From NCBI GenBank assembly GCA_016758965.1, contig JAEPRB010000152.1, positions 35,445-99,444 on the forward strand: a stretch of 64,000 bases of DNA. The letters are read 5' to 3'. Of the stretch, positions 49,506 to 60,336 are shown one piece after another. The notes under the pieces were generated by a model, which was not told where the DNA came from, searched no databases, and worked only from the letters and a program-made list of their open reading frames with translations. The first letter of the stretch is position 1. Each line of letters begins with the position of its first letter. A program made the translations under genes and the position numbers. Origin of the DNA: Circinella minor (Eukaryota; Mucoromycota; Mucoromycetes; Mucorales; Lichtheimiaceae).

Positions 49506-50150
49506 TATATATAATATACGTATAATAATAAAATATAATGCTACATATCTTTTAATCAAAGCAAAACAAATAATATCCCGAAAAAAAAATATATAGGTGA
49601 TGGTAAATGGTAATGGTGATGATTTTTTTTTGTTTGGTGTTATTATGATTTACAAGATAGAAATTAGCTCGACATATTATTCATGACTGTATTACCCCTT
49701 TTTGAAAAAAAAAACATTGTAGTATTATAAATATTAAAAAGAGTCAACTTGATATGTATATATGTAATGTTAGTTCGTAACAAGATGATGATCACTAACA
49801 ATAAATGATCATGAATAGTAAAAATAATAATATAAAAAACCCTAATTTGTGGGATAAAATATCTTAAATGACGAAACTACTCTCTTTCAAATTTTGTCTT
49901 AAAAAAACAATGCAAAAAGAGAAAGAGAAAGAGTACTTTTTCAAGATTTTACTTTCAACAAGCAAACTTATTTCAAACTGCACTTGATCATAAAACTCTT
50001 TTATTGTATTTCATCAACTCATCCTTGTCTTTCGTCTTTTTATTTTTCCCTCTCTTTTTACTTCGTTTATAACTCTTTTCATAACATAATCATCAAAAAC
50101 TCCCTCACCTCTCCCCCCCTTCCCTTTTTTTTTTTTTTTTACGAAACAAA
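49506..50150. other. Intergenic, LIM-gene promoter
   Basis: AT-rich pectinesterase 3' flank, then a GAGAAAGAGAAAGAG tract (49919-49933) and a C/T-rich leader (50040-50145) ending at the LIM gene start. No other gene was seen. Confidence 0.55.
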
Positions 50151-52013
50151 ATGACTTATTGTCAACGTTGTGGCGAACTTAATCGTTCAGATACTAAATG
50201 CAAAAAATGTGGCAATCCTTTACAACATTGTATGTAGTTACCACCATTATTAAAACTATTCATTTTGGTGCCTTTAAATCTCTCTCTTTCTCTCTGAATT
50301 AATCTATTATTCTTGATACATAAAAGAATTAACTCAATTTTAAAATGTTCCGAATAGCAACAACTTCTTCACCTTCCATGTCTGCTTTACGTACACCAAA
50401 GATTGATCGATGGCAATCAAGGTATCCTATAATAAAAGTAAAAAATAGAGTGTGAATTATTTCAAATGATATTAAAATTTATCATTATAGTTATTTGGGT
50501 AGTTTTATGGCTCTTGATAGTTTACTTTCACCATCACCAGGACTACCAACATCAGGTGATGATAATTCATCCATTACTAATAATAATACAACACCTTCTT
50601 CTCCTGCATCATCTACAACATCCACTTCTTCCTTATTGAGTCGATCACGAAGGACTACTTTATCATCGTTATGGGATACTAATAAACGAGTGGCACCATC
50701 ACCAAGGCCCCCTGTAGCATCTACCATGACAACAAAACCTATTATAAAAACTCACAATAAAAAAATATGTCCAGAATGTAACAAATCATTATCGGGAAAA
50801 ACTGTACGATTACCTGATAGTTCAACACGATATCATTGGGAATGTCTCAAATGTACTTTTTGTCGTGAACCTTTTGAAAATACATCATTTTACACTGATA
50901 ATGCTAATCGAATTTATCATCCAAAGGTTAGTAGTAGTAATAATTATATATATATATATTCTTTTATACTCTTTTTGTTTACGATGATGGTTAATAATCA
51001 GATTCTTATCTCATTTACATACACTTTTCATTTTTTTGTGTTTAGTGTTCACCAATGACTATGAGTAAAAATTGTTTACGTTGTTCAACTGAAATTAATG
51101 ATGCATATCTTGTGATCCATAATAGAGCGTTACATCCAAAAGTAATTATAATTCCCTATCTAAGCCTTCCTCTTTCTTTCTTTTCTTTTCATACAAAAAC
51201 GTTACTAGTTTATAACATTCTCAATTTATTATATAGTGTTTTCGATGTACTTCTTGTCAAAAAGTATTACAACCTTCAACTGTTTATACCGATGCAAAAA
51301 CCGCTGTTTATTGTCAACCTTGTTCACATAAGAATAATAATAATAATGAAAAAGAAGTAGAACATTCCCAATCAACAGCAACAGCAACAAGACAAACCAA
51401 GATTGTACCACAACTTCATCCACCTCCTCAATCTTATTCGTTACCCATTACTGATTCAATGGATCGTTTATCATTAGCACCAAGTAGTATAAGTGGAGAA
51501 AGTCGAACAAGTAGTCAAACGTCATCACCTATAACTTCTTCACCTGGATCACCTACAGGAATAACAAATACAGCTATTATTTCTTCTTGTTCTTCTCCAT
51601 CTCCAGCAAACTCAGGAGGCGTGGTTAAACCCTCATCTCTTATGAGTCGTCGTGGTAGACCACTACCAAAATTTGGACTGAGAAAAATATGTGCTGGATG
51701 TACACAAAAAATAATTTCAGTTCACGAAGAAAAGCCAGGACCTAGAGCTACTCGATGGCATAAAAAATGTCTTTCATGTAGTCGGTGTTCAAAAGTATTA
51801 GATTCAGCAGCTGTTGTGCATGAAAATGCTACTACAGGAGGATTAGATCCATGGTGTACTATATGTCTTGTAAGTAATATATATATATATATAACTATTC
51901 CCCATTGTTTGTTCTAATATTATATTTATAAATTATAGCTTGTAAAGAAAAAAGATATCAATACATCTACTACACATAAAGCAATGACGACAAGTACTTT
52001 AACAACATGTTAA
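50151..52013 (+). CDS. Multi-LIM-domain zinc-finger protein
   Basis: LIM domains are double zinc fingers for protein binding, typical of cytoskeletal, polarity or Rho-pathway adaptors. Exons 50151-50229, 50358-50421, 50491-50926, 51046-51141, 51237-51869 and 51939-52013 join in phase to about 460 aa. At the N-terminus there is a small zinc ribbon, YCQRCGELN ... CKKCGNPLQ. After a Ser/Thr/Pro linker comes LIM1, from CPECNKSLSGKT through HWECLKCTFC to HPKCS. LIM2 follows, from NCLRCSTEINDAYL through HPKCFRCTSC to VYCQPC. After a second disordered Ser-rich linker comes LIM3, CAGCTQKIIS through RWHKKCLSCSRCS to DPWCTIC. Introns fall at LIM finger boundaries. The partner is unknown; a fungal paxillin-like or PXL1 role is possible but unproven. 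Confidence 0.88.
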
Positions 52014-52577
52014 TTATAATAATAATACGTACTTAATAATAATATTTAATAATATTTAATAATAATAATTAGAAAAATAGTATATTTAGTGATTAGAAAA
52101 ACAACGATGCAAAGTGTGCTTTATATTTATGTTTAGCTGCAGGATTGTAAAAAAAAAAATAGGGGAATCATAGATTTTATTTGATGATTATTTATATATA
52201 TTCTCCTCAAAAAAAAAAAACAGAAATGCAAACCTTCTTTTCTTTTTATCCCCTTCGTCTTCCCCCCCCCTCCTTTCTTCTTCTTCTTCTTCTCTTTTCT
52301 TCTCTTGATTAACTTTATTTAATTCATTAAAAAAAAAAAAAGGAACAGAGAAACGGTTTTATATTTTATCAATCCCCTTTTTTATTTTATTTTTTATCTC
52401 TTTCTCTTTCTCTCTCTCTCTCTCTCTCTTTTTTATCGTCTCTCCTTCGTTCAATAATTCATCTGTATCTGTCAACCTTTTTTTTAATACATACATACAT
52501 ACATATATACATATATTCTTTATCTCTCTCTGTCTCTCTCTCTCCTAATATTTAAAATTCATATTCATAATAATACA
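52014..52577. other. Intergenic, pyrimidine-rich promoter of the RING-CH-like gene
   Basis: Poly-A tracts, then CCCCCCCCTCC and CTTCTT repeats (52260-52310) and long TCTCTC tracts (52380-52545) leading to the ATG at 52578. No gene was seen. Confidence 0.6.
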
Positions 52578-53492
52578 ATGCATTATTCAGGTTCACCTAC
52601 TGATTTATTGAATCCACCACCTTATGCAATTCAAGAAAGACGATCTAACCATAAACGACGACCTTGTTCAATTTGTATAACGACTTGTATTCCTTCTTCA
52701 TCATCATCATCATCGTCGTCGTCGTCTTCAAATAATATTAATAATCAACAAAAAAACCATCCACCTTTTTTTCCTATTATGCCGTACCTTATTCATAAAA
52801 ATCGACCTCATTATATTCGAACGTGCCCCTGTCCACAAAAAGTTCATTTGACATGTCTTACTCATTTTAGACAAAAAGAAATTGATTGTCAATTATGTGG
52901 ATATATATACAAAACTCGATTACGATTATTTATGAGTCGATGGATTTGTCTATTAGCTCATTTATTGAGTCTGGGATCCGTTGTAGGACTTGTTTTTGGT
53001 CTTGCACAATTAGGATCTGCTTTAGATAAATTAGGTCTTGGAAATGAAGCAGGGTCTAAATTAGATGGTGATGAAACTTGGCAAGATCATGAATTACAAG
53101 AAATTATGGAATGGTTAGAATTAGTTCATTATGCTACAGGTGCTGCTGGTGAAGCGTTATTGGGACTTGTTTATATCGTTGGAGTCTGTGGTGTGATTGG
53201 ATTAGAACGAACGGTGCATGTATTAAATGATATTATTCATGTGAACTTGGAACCATTATTATATAAACAAGATAATACAAATACAAATACAATGCCAGAA
53301 TGGCTACGCAAGACATTAATTTGTACTTGTTTAACATTAATAGGATTAACATTAGGAACTTATTTATTATTTTATTCTTGGATTTGGGCTTGTTTATTAC
53401 AACATTTATGTTCTCGTATACTTAATATTAAACCCTTATCCTCTTCTTCATCATCTAATAATAATAATAATAATAATTCTTCAAAAGTATAA
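52578..53492 (+). CDS. RING-CH (MARCH)-like multi-pass membrane protein
   Basis: Probable membrane-bound E3 ligase or a degenerate relative. One 304-codon exon. A split zinc-binding region comprises RRPCSICITTC, a Ser run, then RTCPCPQKVHLTCLTHFRQK and DCQLCGYIY; this matches the C-x2-C ... C-x-C ... H-x2-C ... C-x2-C outline of RING-CH domains, with an insert after the first pair. Hydrophobic segments follow: ICLLAHLLSLGSVVGLVFGL, ALLGLVYIVGVCGVIG and LICTCLTLIGLTLGTYLLFY, giving three or four membrane helices, and a Ser/Asn-rich tail. The basic zinc motif followed by TM helices is the MARCH layout. The substrate is unknown. Confidence 0.7.
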   Translation: MHYSGSPTDLLNPPPYAIQERRSNHKRRPCSICITTCIPSSSSSSSSSSSSNNINNQQKNHPPFFPIMPYLIHKNRPHYIRTCPCPQKVHLTCLTHFRQKEIDCQLCGYIYKTRLRLFMSRWICLLAHLLSLGSVVGLVFGLAQLGSALDKLGLGNEAGSKLDGDETWQDHELQEIMEWLELVHYATGAAGEALLGLVYIVGVCGVIGLERTVHVLNDIIHVNLEPLLYKQDNTNTNTMPEWLRKTLICTCLTLIGLTLGTYLLFYSWIWACLLQHLCSRILNIKPLSSSSSSNNNNNNNSSKV

Positions 53493-53962
53493 TAATACGT
53501 AGTAATTAAGCAAAAAAAAAGTATTTATCTATCTGTTTACATTATTTCTGAATATAAGAATAATGTTACACTTTTTCAGTGTTCTTTTTTTTTTTATATT
53601 CTTCTAGAACCCCCCCCCCAAAAAAAAAAAAAAAACCATAAAAGATCAGCTCATTGTATTTAGCATAAAATTTGAGGAGAACGCACAAAAGCTCATTGGT
53701 ATTTACCGAGCGTAAATGGTAGTATATATTTATTAAGAAAGAAAGCAAAAGAAGAAAAAAAAAAACAAGGAGAACAAATTTACTTAATCACTTATAAAAT
53801 AATGATTTATGCATTCTGTATATACATAATTGATGATGGGGTACTTATTGATTTCTTTTCTATAATTATATATAAATAATGATATAGACATACACCTTTT
53901 CGTCATCATTATCATTATTATTTTTTCTTTTGTTTTGAAAAAAAAAAGATTTGAATAATATA
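53493..53962. other. Intergenic
   Basis: Contains CCCCCCCCC followed by poly-A at about 53611-53635, then AT-rich promoter sequence of the homeobox gene. No gene was found. Confidence 0.5.
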
Positions 53963-54769
53963 ATGGAGGATAATAATACAATAATACAACAAAATGATGA
54001 TGATAGTAGTGTTGAATCATGGTCACCTACTATTAAATCACGTTGGCGTTTTTCAATTGAAGAATTACGTGTTTTAGAAACGACTTATCATCATTCATCT
54101 AATCCAAGACAAGAAATTATTAATCAACTTGCTTATACATTACAATGTCCAAAGAAAACAGTAACAACATGGTTTCAGAATAGACGTGCGAAATTGAAAA
54201 GACAAAGACTTTTGGAAGAACAAAAAGAACAACAAAAAGAATCATTAGGAGTATCAGAACAACAACAACAACAACAACAACAACCATCATTAATTCAACA
54301 ACATTATTATCCATTATTAAATCCTGAAATTGATGGTCATTACCAAGAATGGCTATTACAAGAACAAGAACAAGAACGCCAACTTGATAATATAATGTGT
54401 TATAACAATATAAATTCTAATATTTTACAAGAAGAACAATCATTATCATTTATTAATAATACGGGTAATATTCTCACAAGTCAACAACAAGAACATTATA
54501 ATGAAAATAATGTATTACAAAATTATCCATTTCAACAGACAGAAACAAGACTAATGAATGATCAACAACAACAAGGGGGATTTTTAGATAATTCAGCATC
54601 ATGTTTATATTGTTCTATGCAACATGAACATGAACATGAACAACAATATTATCACTATGAAAACATAACAAATGGTATATTTCCGATTGATAATGAATAT
54701 AATTATTGTACAACAAATAATCATATTCCTTATTATAATACTGATAATACATTTTCTTTTTCATTCTAA
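53963..54769 (+). CDS. Homeobox transcription factor
   Basis: Single-exon 268-aa protein. A homeodomain occupies about residues 22-80: SRWRFSIEELRVLETTYHHS forms helix 1, NPRQEIINQLAYTLQCPKK helix 2, and VTTWFQNRRAKLKRQ the recognition helix with the invariant W, F, N and R. It has the 60-residue typical (non-TALE) spacing. The rest is Gln/Asn/Tyr-rich and likely an activation or disordered domain, with a His/Glu repeat (HEHEHEHEQQ). The true ATG is 53963 (MEDNNTIIQ); the frame is open a little further upstream without an ATG. The target genes are unknown. Confidence 0.93.
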   Translation: MEDNNTIIQQNDDDSSVESWSPTIKSRWRFSIEELRVLETTYHHSSNPRQEIINQLAYTLQCPKKTVTTWFQNRRAKLKRQRLLEEQKEQQKESLGVSEQQQQQQQQPSLIQQHYYPLLNPEIDGHYQEWLLQEQEQERQLDNIMCYNNINSNILQEEQSLSFINNTGNILTSQQQEHYNENNVLQNYPFQQTETRLMNDQQQQGGFLDNSASCLYCSMQHEHEHEQQYYHYENITNGIFPIDNEYNYCTTNNHIPYYNTDNTFSFSF

Positions 54770-55183
54770 TAAAAGAGTTTACTTATATTGATGTTATTGT
54801 TTTCTTTTAAATAAAAATCTATGTTATTTTTTTTTTTTTTAGTTGAGTTAGTAGTAAATACTAATAATCTCAATACGTACTTTTTTCTACTGATTACTAT
54901 AAAATAAATATTAAGTTATATATTAACAAGTATATAATTGTGATTAAAGTCGATTTTTAACCTTTAAAAAAACTAACTTCTTTATAAAGTGGAGATTTTT
55001 AAACCCGACAGAAATACAACTTTTTTTTTTCTTTGTTTCGTACATTTTTAATAATACATCTCTCCATTATTTTTTGTATAATTATTAATTTTAATTTAAA
55101 AAGATTTGTATTATTTTAAATTTATTTATTTTATTTATTTTTCAAAAACAAAGTGATAACATATATTTATTAAATTACAAAAC
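54770..55183. other. Intergenic
   Basis: AT-rich, with poly-T at 54827-54840 and 55021-55030. Nothing recognisable. Confidence 0.5.
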
Positions 55184-55831
55184 ATGTTTGACCCTATTGA
55201 ATATTTAAAAGAGAATCATTTATTGGGTCCTGTCGAATTTTTTAAAGCGGGTGGATATTTAGCAAAAGTTGAAAAACAAGCTATAAAAAAATATCAAGAT
55301 ACTTGTATAAAATTAGCAATAGGTGAAAAATCTGAAGCACAAAAATGGGCAAAAGAAGTAGTAGATGATAATTTTTTGGTAAATAGTAAATAAAATATAT
55401 GTATATCTTTTTTTTACTTGATTTGAAATAAGGAATAATTGATTATTTTTATTATTATTTTTTAGATATTAGATACAGTTGAAGTACGTGAATTTTGGGA
55501 TACAATGAAATTAAAAGAATCAAGCACAAATCGTGGGGTTCAAGAAATGCAATTACATAACTCTTTTATTGGTGATTATGCTGAAAAAATGGGTCAAAAA
55601 CATTTATTTATATCAACATCATCTCAAGATCGTTTAGCTCAAAATGCATTAAAATTATTATTATTATTAGCTTTATTATTATTAGTAATACTATTAGCTA
55701 TCATACTTTTATATGTACTTCGATTACAATTTAATGATTGGAATATGCTTGATAATGGTCCTCTTATAATTACTATATCATCATCATTATCACCATCACC
55801 ATCAAAACCTATGTTAATTAATAATGTATAA
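55184..55831 (+). CDS. Unrecognised small single-pass membrane protein (186 aa)
   Basis: Not recognised. Exons 55184-55378 and 55466-55831 join in phase 0. The N-terminal 125 residues are soluble, helical and charged: MFDPIEYLKENHLLGPVEFF, GGYLAKVEKQAIKKYQDTCI, VEVREFWDTMKLKESSTNRG. One long Leu/Ile helix, ALKLLLLLALLLLVILLAII, follows at about 140-163, then a 25-residue Ser/Pro tail. There is no signal peptide, so a tail-anchored-like or signal-anchored orientation is likely. The conserved-looking soluble block argues for a real gene; function is unknown. Confidence 0.7.
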
Positions 55832-56301
55832 TTTATTCCACACTCTTTTTTATCTTTATTATTCTATATAGAACAACTTTATACACATACATTATAAATA
55901 TATAAATCACTCGACTTGTAAATTCCTATTTCACAATATATATATATATATACCTTTGATTCATTTTATACATACATACATATATATATATATATACCTA
56001 TTAACAAACTTTATATAAGATATTATTTCTTTTTGGTATGCGATTAAAATGATGCCATTATGTAAAGAAAAAAGAAAAAAAAAAGAGTCTGTTTTTTTTA
56101 ATTTTTGAATGCTTGTTACTATTGTTTTCTTTTTTTTTTTAACTTTTTTCTTTTATATTAAAAAAAAAAGGTAGAGGAGCTTGTTAAATGAATGAAAAAC
56201 AAAAGGTTTAATTGTTGTGTGTGTGTGTGTGTGTGTTTTGCGGGGGAGGAGGAAGGGTGTGTGAGAAATGCTAAGGGGGAAAAAAAAAAAAAAGAGAAAA
56301 A
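55832..56301. other. Convergent intergenic region with microsatellites
   Basis: TA repeats (55938-55950, 55978-55995), a GTGTGTGTGT tract at about 56215-56237 and G-rich GGGGGAGGAGGAAGGG at about 56242-56257, close to the end of the G3BP-like gene. No gene was found. Confidence 0.6.
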
Positions 56302-58043
56302 TTATTGTTTGTTTTGATTTCCACCTCCACGTGACTTATGACCTCCACGAGGAGCACCTCCACCACGACGATAATGTGGAAATTTACGTTCATATGGAAT
56401 ACCATTAGATCGATTAAATTTAGATGCACGACGTTCTTCAACATTAACAATTATTTCACCTACAGTCACTTTACGTTGATTAAGTGCTTTTTGACATGAT
56501 TCAGGTACAACAAATGTTAAAAATCCAGTATTTTTTCCTTGTAACAAATTGACAGTTTTTACTTCTCCAAATTCACTTGTAAATACTTCTTTTACTTGTT
56601 CATTTGTTAAAGTTTTTGTATTTTTAAGGAATACTTCAACCATTTCCTCTATAAAAAAATAATAATAATATTATTATTAGTTTATTTCATTCAATTCCAA
56701 TCCATAATATCTAATCCAAACTCACCTCTTGGTATTTGTTCACGATGTTCACGATGTTCACGGTGTTCACGGTGTTCACGATTTTCATGATTTTTTGTAT
56801 GCTTTGAAGAAGAATGTTGTTGTTGTTGTTGTTGTGATACATTGGCTGGAGGTGATCCTTTAGGTTCAGGAGTAGTAGGTACAGTAGTAGTAACATTGGA
56901 TGAAGAAGCAGGAGAACTACTACTACCATTATTACCACCTACCCATTTATTTTCATTTCTACCTGCTGCTAAGTTTGCCCATGTTTTTGCTGTTGTTTCT
57001 GACTTTTTCGTTTGTTTAATTGATTTTTCCTCTTCTTTTTCTTCTTCATCCTTTTCTTTAATAGGTTCTTCAGCAGTTGGAGTAATAGTTGATTGTGGTT
57101 GTGCTGATTCAATCACAGGTGTAGATGAAGTAGTTGCAGCAGTACTATCTAAATCTCCTGTTTCAGTAGTGGATGTATTGGTTGTATTGGTTGTTGTATT
57201 AGGTGCACTTGTAGTAATAGTAGTAGCTGGTGTGGTTGTTTCTGATGCAGGTAAAGGTGTTTCTGGTTGTTCAGTTGTTTTAGATTGTTTATTATTATTA
57301 TCTTCACAAGTATAATAATCAATATTCACATCATCCTTTAAACAACGAAAGATATCATTCAATACATAATATCCATTAGGTTGTGGTGCAAGAAAGAATG
57401 TTTGACTAAACTTTTGAACAGGTGAATTCATATTACACATTTCACCTAATACTTGAATGAGAATACCATCATTAGCCGAGACTTGACTATCCACTTGAGT
57501 AACAAGAACTCGACAATCGTTAAATCCTAATTCATCAATCTTTTTACGAATTTCCTATAAAAAAGGAACACGTCATTGTTTCACATTATTAGTCATTTTG
57601 AACAATCAAGTCCTTCCTCCCTAACTTTTTTTTTCCTTTCTTTTCTTTTCTTTTCCCTTCCCCCCCCCCCATTTTTATAAATGTATTACGTTCTCCCTTT
57701 CCATTCTAATAAAAGACAATTTTTTTTTTTTGCCGCATCCCATTTCCCTCAGTTTCTACTTTTTAATCCTTCGTCTTTAAAACAAATATTTTTTTTTTTT
57801 TTTTTTTACCTCTTGACCACGGATTGTTGTTGCTACTTCACCTTCGTCACCTCTAACCATAAGTGAATCGTTACCGTAGAAACCAAACAATTTATGAGGA
57901 TTTTTGTTAAGAAATGTATAATATTCGCGTACAAAGATAAGTCCTACGTCTTGTGATGCAAGAGTAGCCGGGTGCTTTGTACCATTTTCGACAGAAGTAT
58001 CAGCAATTGCATTTTGAACAGGTTGGCTAACAGTGGCAGTCAT
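56302..58043 (-). CDS. G3BP-like NTF2/RRM/RGG RNA-binding protein
   Basis: Relative of animal G3BP and yeast Bre5, cofactors of the Ubp3 deubiquitinase and stress granules. Exons 57810-58043, 56726-57554 and 56302-56648 give 1410 nt (469 aa). The NTF2-like domain (about residues 28-150) shows VGLIFVREYYTFLNKNPHKL, FYGNDSLMVRGDEGE, ILIQVLGEMCN and FSQTFFLAPQPNGYYVLNDI. A long Thr/Ser/Pro and Lys/Glu linker includes a (HRE)n repeat. The RRM near the C-terminus (VEVFLKNTKTLTNEQVKEVF, GFLTFVVPES) is followed by an RGG tail (YRRGGGAPRGGHKSRGGG). Domain order and length fit G3BP. It lies tandem with and just downstream of the U2AF35 gene on the same strand. Confidence 0.92.
56738..56790 (-). repeat. 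9-bp tandem repeat encoding HRE units in the G3BP-like gene
   Basis: Four to five consecutive 9-nt units (cacgatgtt/cacggtgtt on the plus strand) encode His-Arg-Glu repeats within the linker before the RRM. Units differ only at one or two sites, indicating repeat-slippage expansion. Confidence 0.85.
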
Positions 58044-58588
58044 AGTTATTATTTATTATTATATATTTATTTGATCTAATATATAAAGAAAGAAAGAAAG
58101 AAAAAAAAATTATTAAAGATCCCCTTCCCCCTTCCAATTAAGAAAAAAAAAACAAAGGTACAACTATATATTTATATAAATTAAACTAAAAAGTTTACCA
58201 AATATTAAAGAGAAGGAATAGCAAATGAGCTTATTTTGGTTGTTGAACTTTTAGATGGATGAGTAAAAAAGAAAGAAAGAAAAAAAAGCTTGTATAAGTT
58301 TCCTCAACCAGCCCTACGCGTGTGTTCTCTGAAGCGTGTTTTAATCCCCGCTATACATTGATGAAAAATAGAAAGAAAAAAAAACACTGGTAACAAAAAG
58401 GATCAATGCAGGATTTATTATTGTATTCGGCTATAAAAAAAAAAGAACTATAAAGAAATAGCAATAATAATAATAATAATAATAATAAAGCGTTTTTTGT
58501 TTTTTGTTTTTACTTTTTGTTATCTGTTATTGGGATTGAGGAAAAAGAAAAAAAAAAGAATCATTTGGATATCTAAATTGTAAAAAAA
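58044..58588. other. Intergenic, G3BP promoter and U2AF35 3' flank
   Basis: GAAA repeats (58086-58105), a somewhat GC-richer patch at about 58310-58355 (CCAGCCCTACGCGTGTG and following) and an AAT microsatellite (58462-58488). No gene was assembled. Confidence 0.5.
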
Positions 58589-59619
58589 TTAATATTCTTC
58601 AGGTCTACTACTACTATAAGAACCACGATAATGTCGATCATCTTCATAATGTCGAGAACCTCTTCTTTCCTCATCTTCTGCTGGTCTACGTGTTGCTTGG
58701 CGACTTTCTCTTTCTTTTTCTCGAATTGATAATCTTTGACCATCCTGAAGTTCTCTTTTTAAGGACCTTGAAGGATGTCTTAAATGCATAAAGTTACAGA
58801 AACCTCCACGATTACATTCTGCAATTTCATGTTGACGACAACATGCTTCTCTAAAATCTGTTACTGGTGATAATTCTGCATACAAAGGTCGTCCTATTAA
58901 AATAAATAATTATTAGTCTATCTTATAATTTCTTCTCCTTCAATTTATTCACTCTTTTTTTTTTTTACTTTATTTTTTACCTGCATAAAATCGATTATTC
59001 AAACTATCTACTGCATTACCAGCTGATTCTTCATATCGATATTGACAATAAACATTGCCTACCAAATGATCACCTATATTATCGCATACAATCATTTCTT
59101 CTACCTCTCCAAATTTTGCTAATTCCATAAATACATCTTCATAAAACAAATCAAAGTCATCCTGCATTTGTTCATCTGATAATGTACAGAATTGTTCGTG
59201 TGCTGGATTCTTATACATGTTGGCAATTAAAACTGTTTGTGAAAAAGTTGGCTTGACATGTTTTCTAGAACAACGTTCACCGTGTCTACACGCGCCAATC
59301 TATATTATTTTTTATTAATTTTTTGTTTTTTAATTAAACTATTTATATCAAATAAATTAAAATAATAGTTTACCTTAAAGTAAAAAGAACAATTCACTCT
59401 ATTAAAGAAAAAGATCCAAAAAAAAAAAAAAAAAAGAGTTTCAATTGTTATTGTTATTATTAATTACATTTTTTATATATAATTAGTTCATATATTAAAA
59501 TTTCTCTTCTTTTTAAAAATAAATGCTACAAAAAAATAAAAATAAAGAGATTTTAAATGAAAAAAAAAAACATACTTGTCCTTTTCTGTACCATAAATGC
59601 TAGCAAGGTATTCAGCCAT
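58589..59619 (-). CDS. U2AF small subunit (U2AF35/U2AF1)
   Basis: Recognises the AG of 3' splice sites together with U2AF65. Exons 59576-59619, 59374-59398 (25 nt), 58981-59299 and 58589-58893 give 693 nt (230 aa). The product is MAEYLASIYGTEKDKVNCSF, a first CCCH finger ([20 protein letters not shown]), an atypical UHM/RRM (QDDFDLFYEDVFMELAKFGE, VEEMIVCDNIGDHLVGNVYC, YAELSPVTDF), a second CCCH finger (CCRQHEIAECNRGGFCNFMH) and an Arg/Glu/Ser-rich tail. All family features are present. The second exon splits the first zinc finger. The abundance of AG-dependent introns in the window fits a working U2AF. Confidence 0.97.
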
Positions 59620-60336
59620 TTTTTAATCTTTACTTATTTTTTTTATCAAGTTAAAAGTTCTAAAAGGACTGGGTTCCCTCCTTTCCCTTTCCTTTTTAAA
59701 TAAGAAAAAATATTCTGGATTTGAAACATTTGTTTAATTTTTTTTTTCGAGTAGATTCGAAATCGAAAATCGAAAGTTTCCTTTCCAGTAAAAAAAAAAA
59801 AAAAGTTCTCTTCATTATTATTATTAATTGACAGGTTTGTTCTTGATCTTTCTATTTTTATTAATAAAGATATGATGATTATTTAAAAATTGTATCTATG
59901 ATAAGATAGGATTGTATCCCCCCTGGATTATTATATATATATATGTAAAAACCCATATTGCCTGGTATATATTCATACATAATTACATTCTTGCATTACG
60001 TAGACAAACCAGTTTAATATAAAAGTAGTGATGGATAACTACATATTATAGAATAGATATGTATAATAAATTATATTCTATAGTAAAATCCATTATTGGA
60101 TGTAGAACCTCCAAATCAAAATGTAGCTTGTTATAAACAGGTTATAAACAGGTTATATATATATATATATAAACCGTTTATAATATAAGTACGTATTATT
60201 TGTTGTTAATTATTATGATTGTCAATTCAAACTGTTAAAAACAATATTTTTTTTTTCATTTTGCCTTCTCTTTTCTTATCTTTCGTTTATTAACTACTTC
60301 ACTTTTATTTGTACGTCAATATCAAATAACCCGACC
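59620..60336. promoter_or_regulatory. Divergent promoter region between U2AF35 and the copper transporter
   Basis: About 720 nt separating divergent starts. It contains poly-T/A tracts and a tandem repeat at 60131-60157 made of two and a half ttataaacagg units, 180-200 nt before the copper transporter ATG. No TTTGCTC-type copper element was noticed in a visual read. Regulatory function is inferred from position only. Confidence 0.4.
60131..60157. repeat. 11-bp tandem repeat in promoter
   Basis: Two and a half copies of ttataaacagg lie upstream of the Ctr-like gene. It could be a transcription-factor site array or simple slippage. Confidence 0.7.

Noticed and set aside
56842..57315. 157-codon frame opposite the G3BP-like gene
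   Set aside because: It is the antisense shadow of the Thr/Ser-rich linker; its Val/Gly/Ser-rich composition is what antisense Thr and Ser codons produce.
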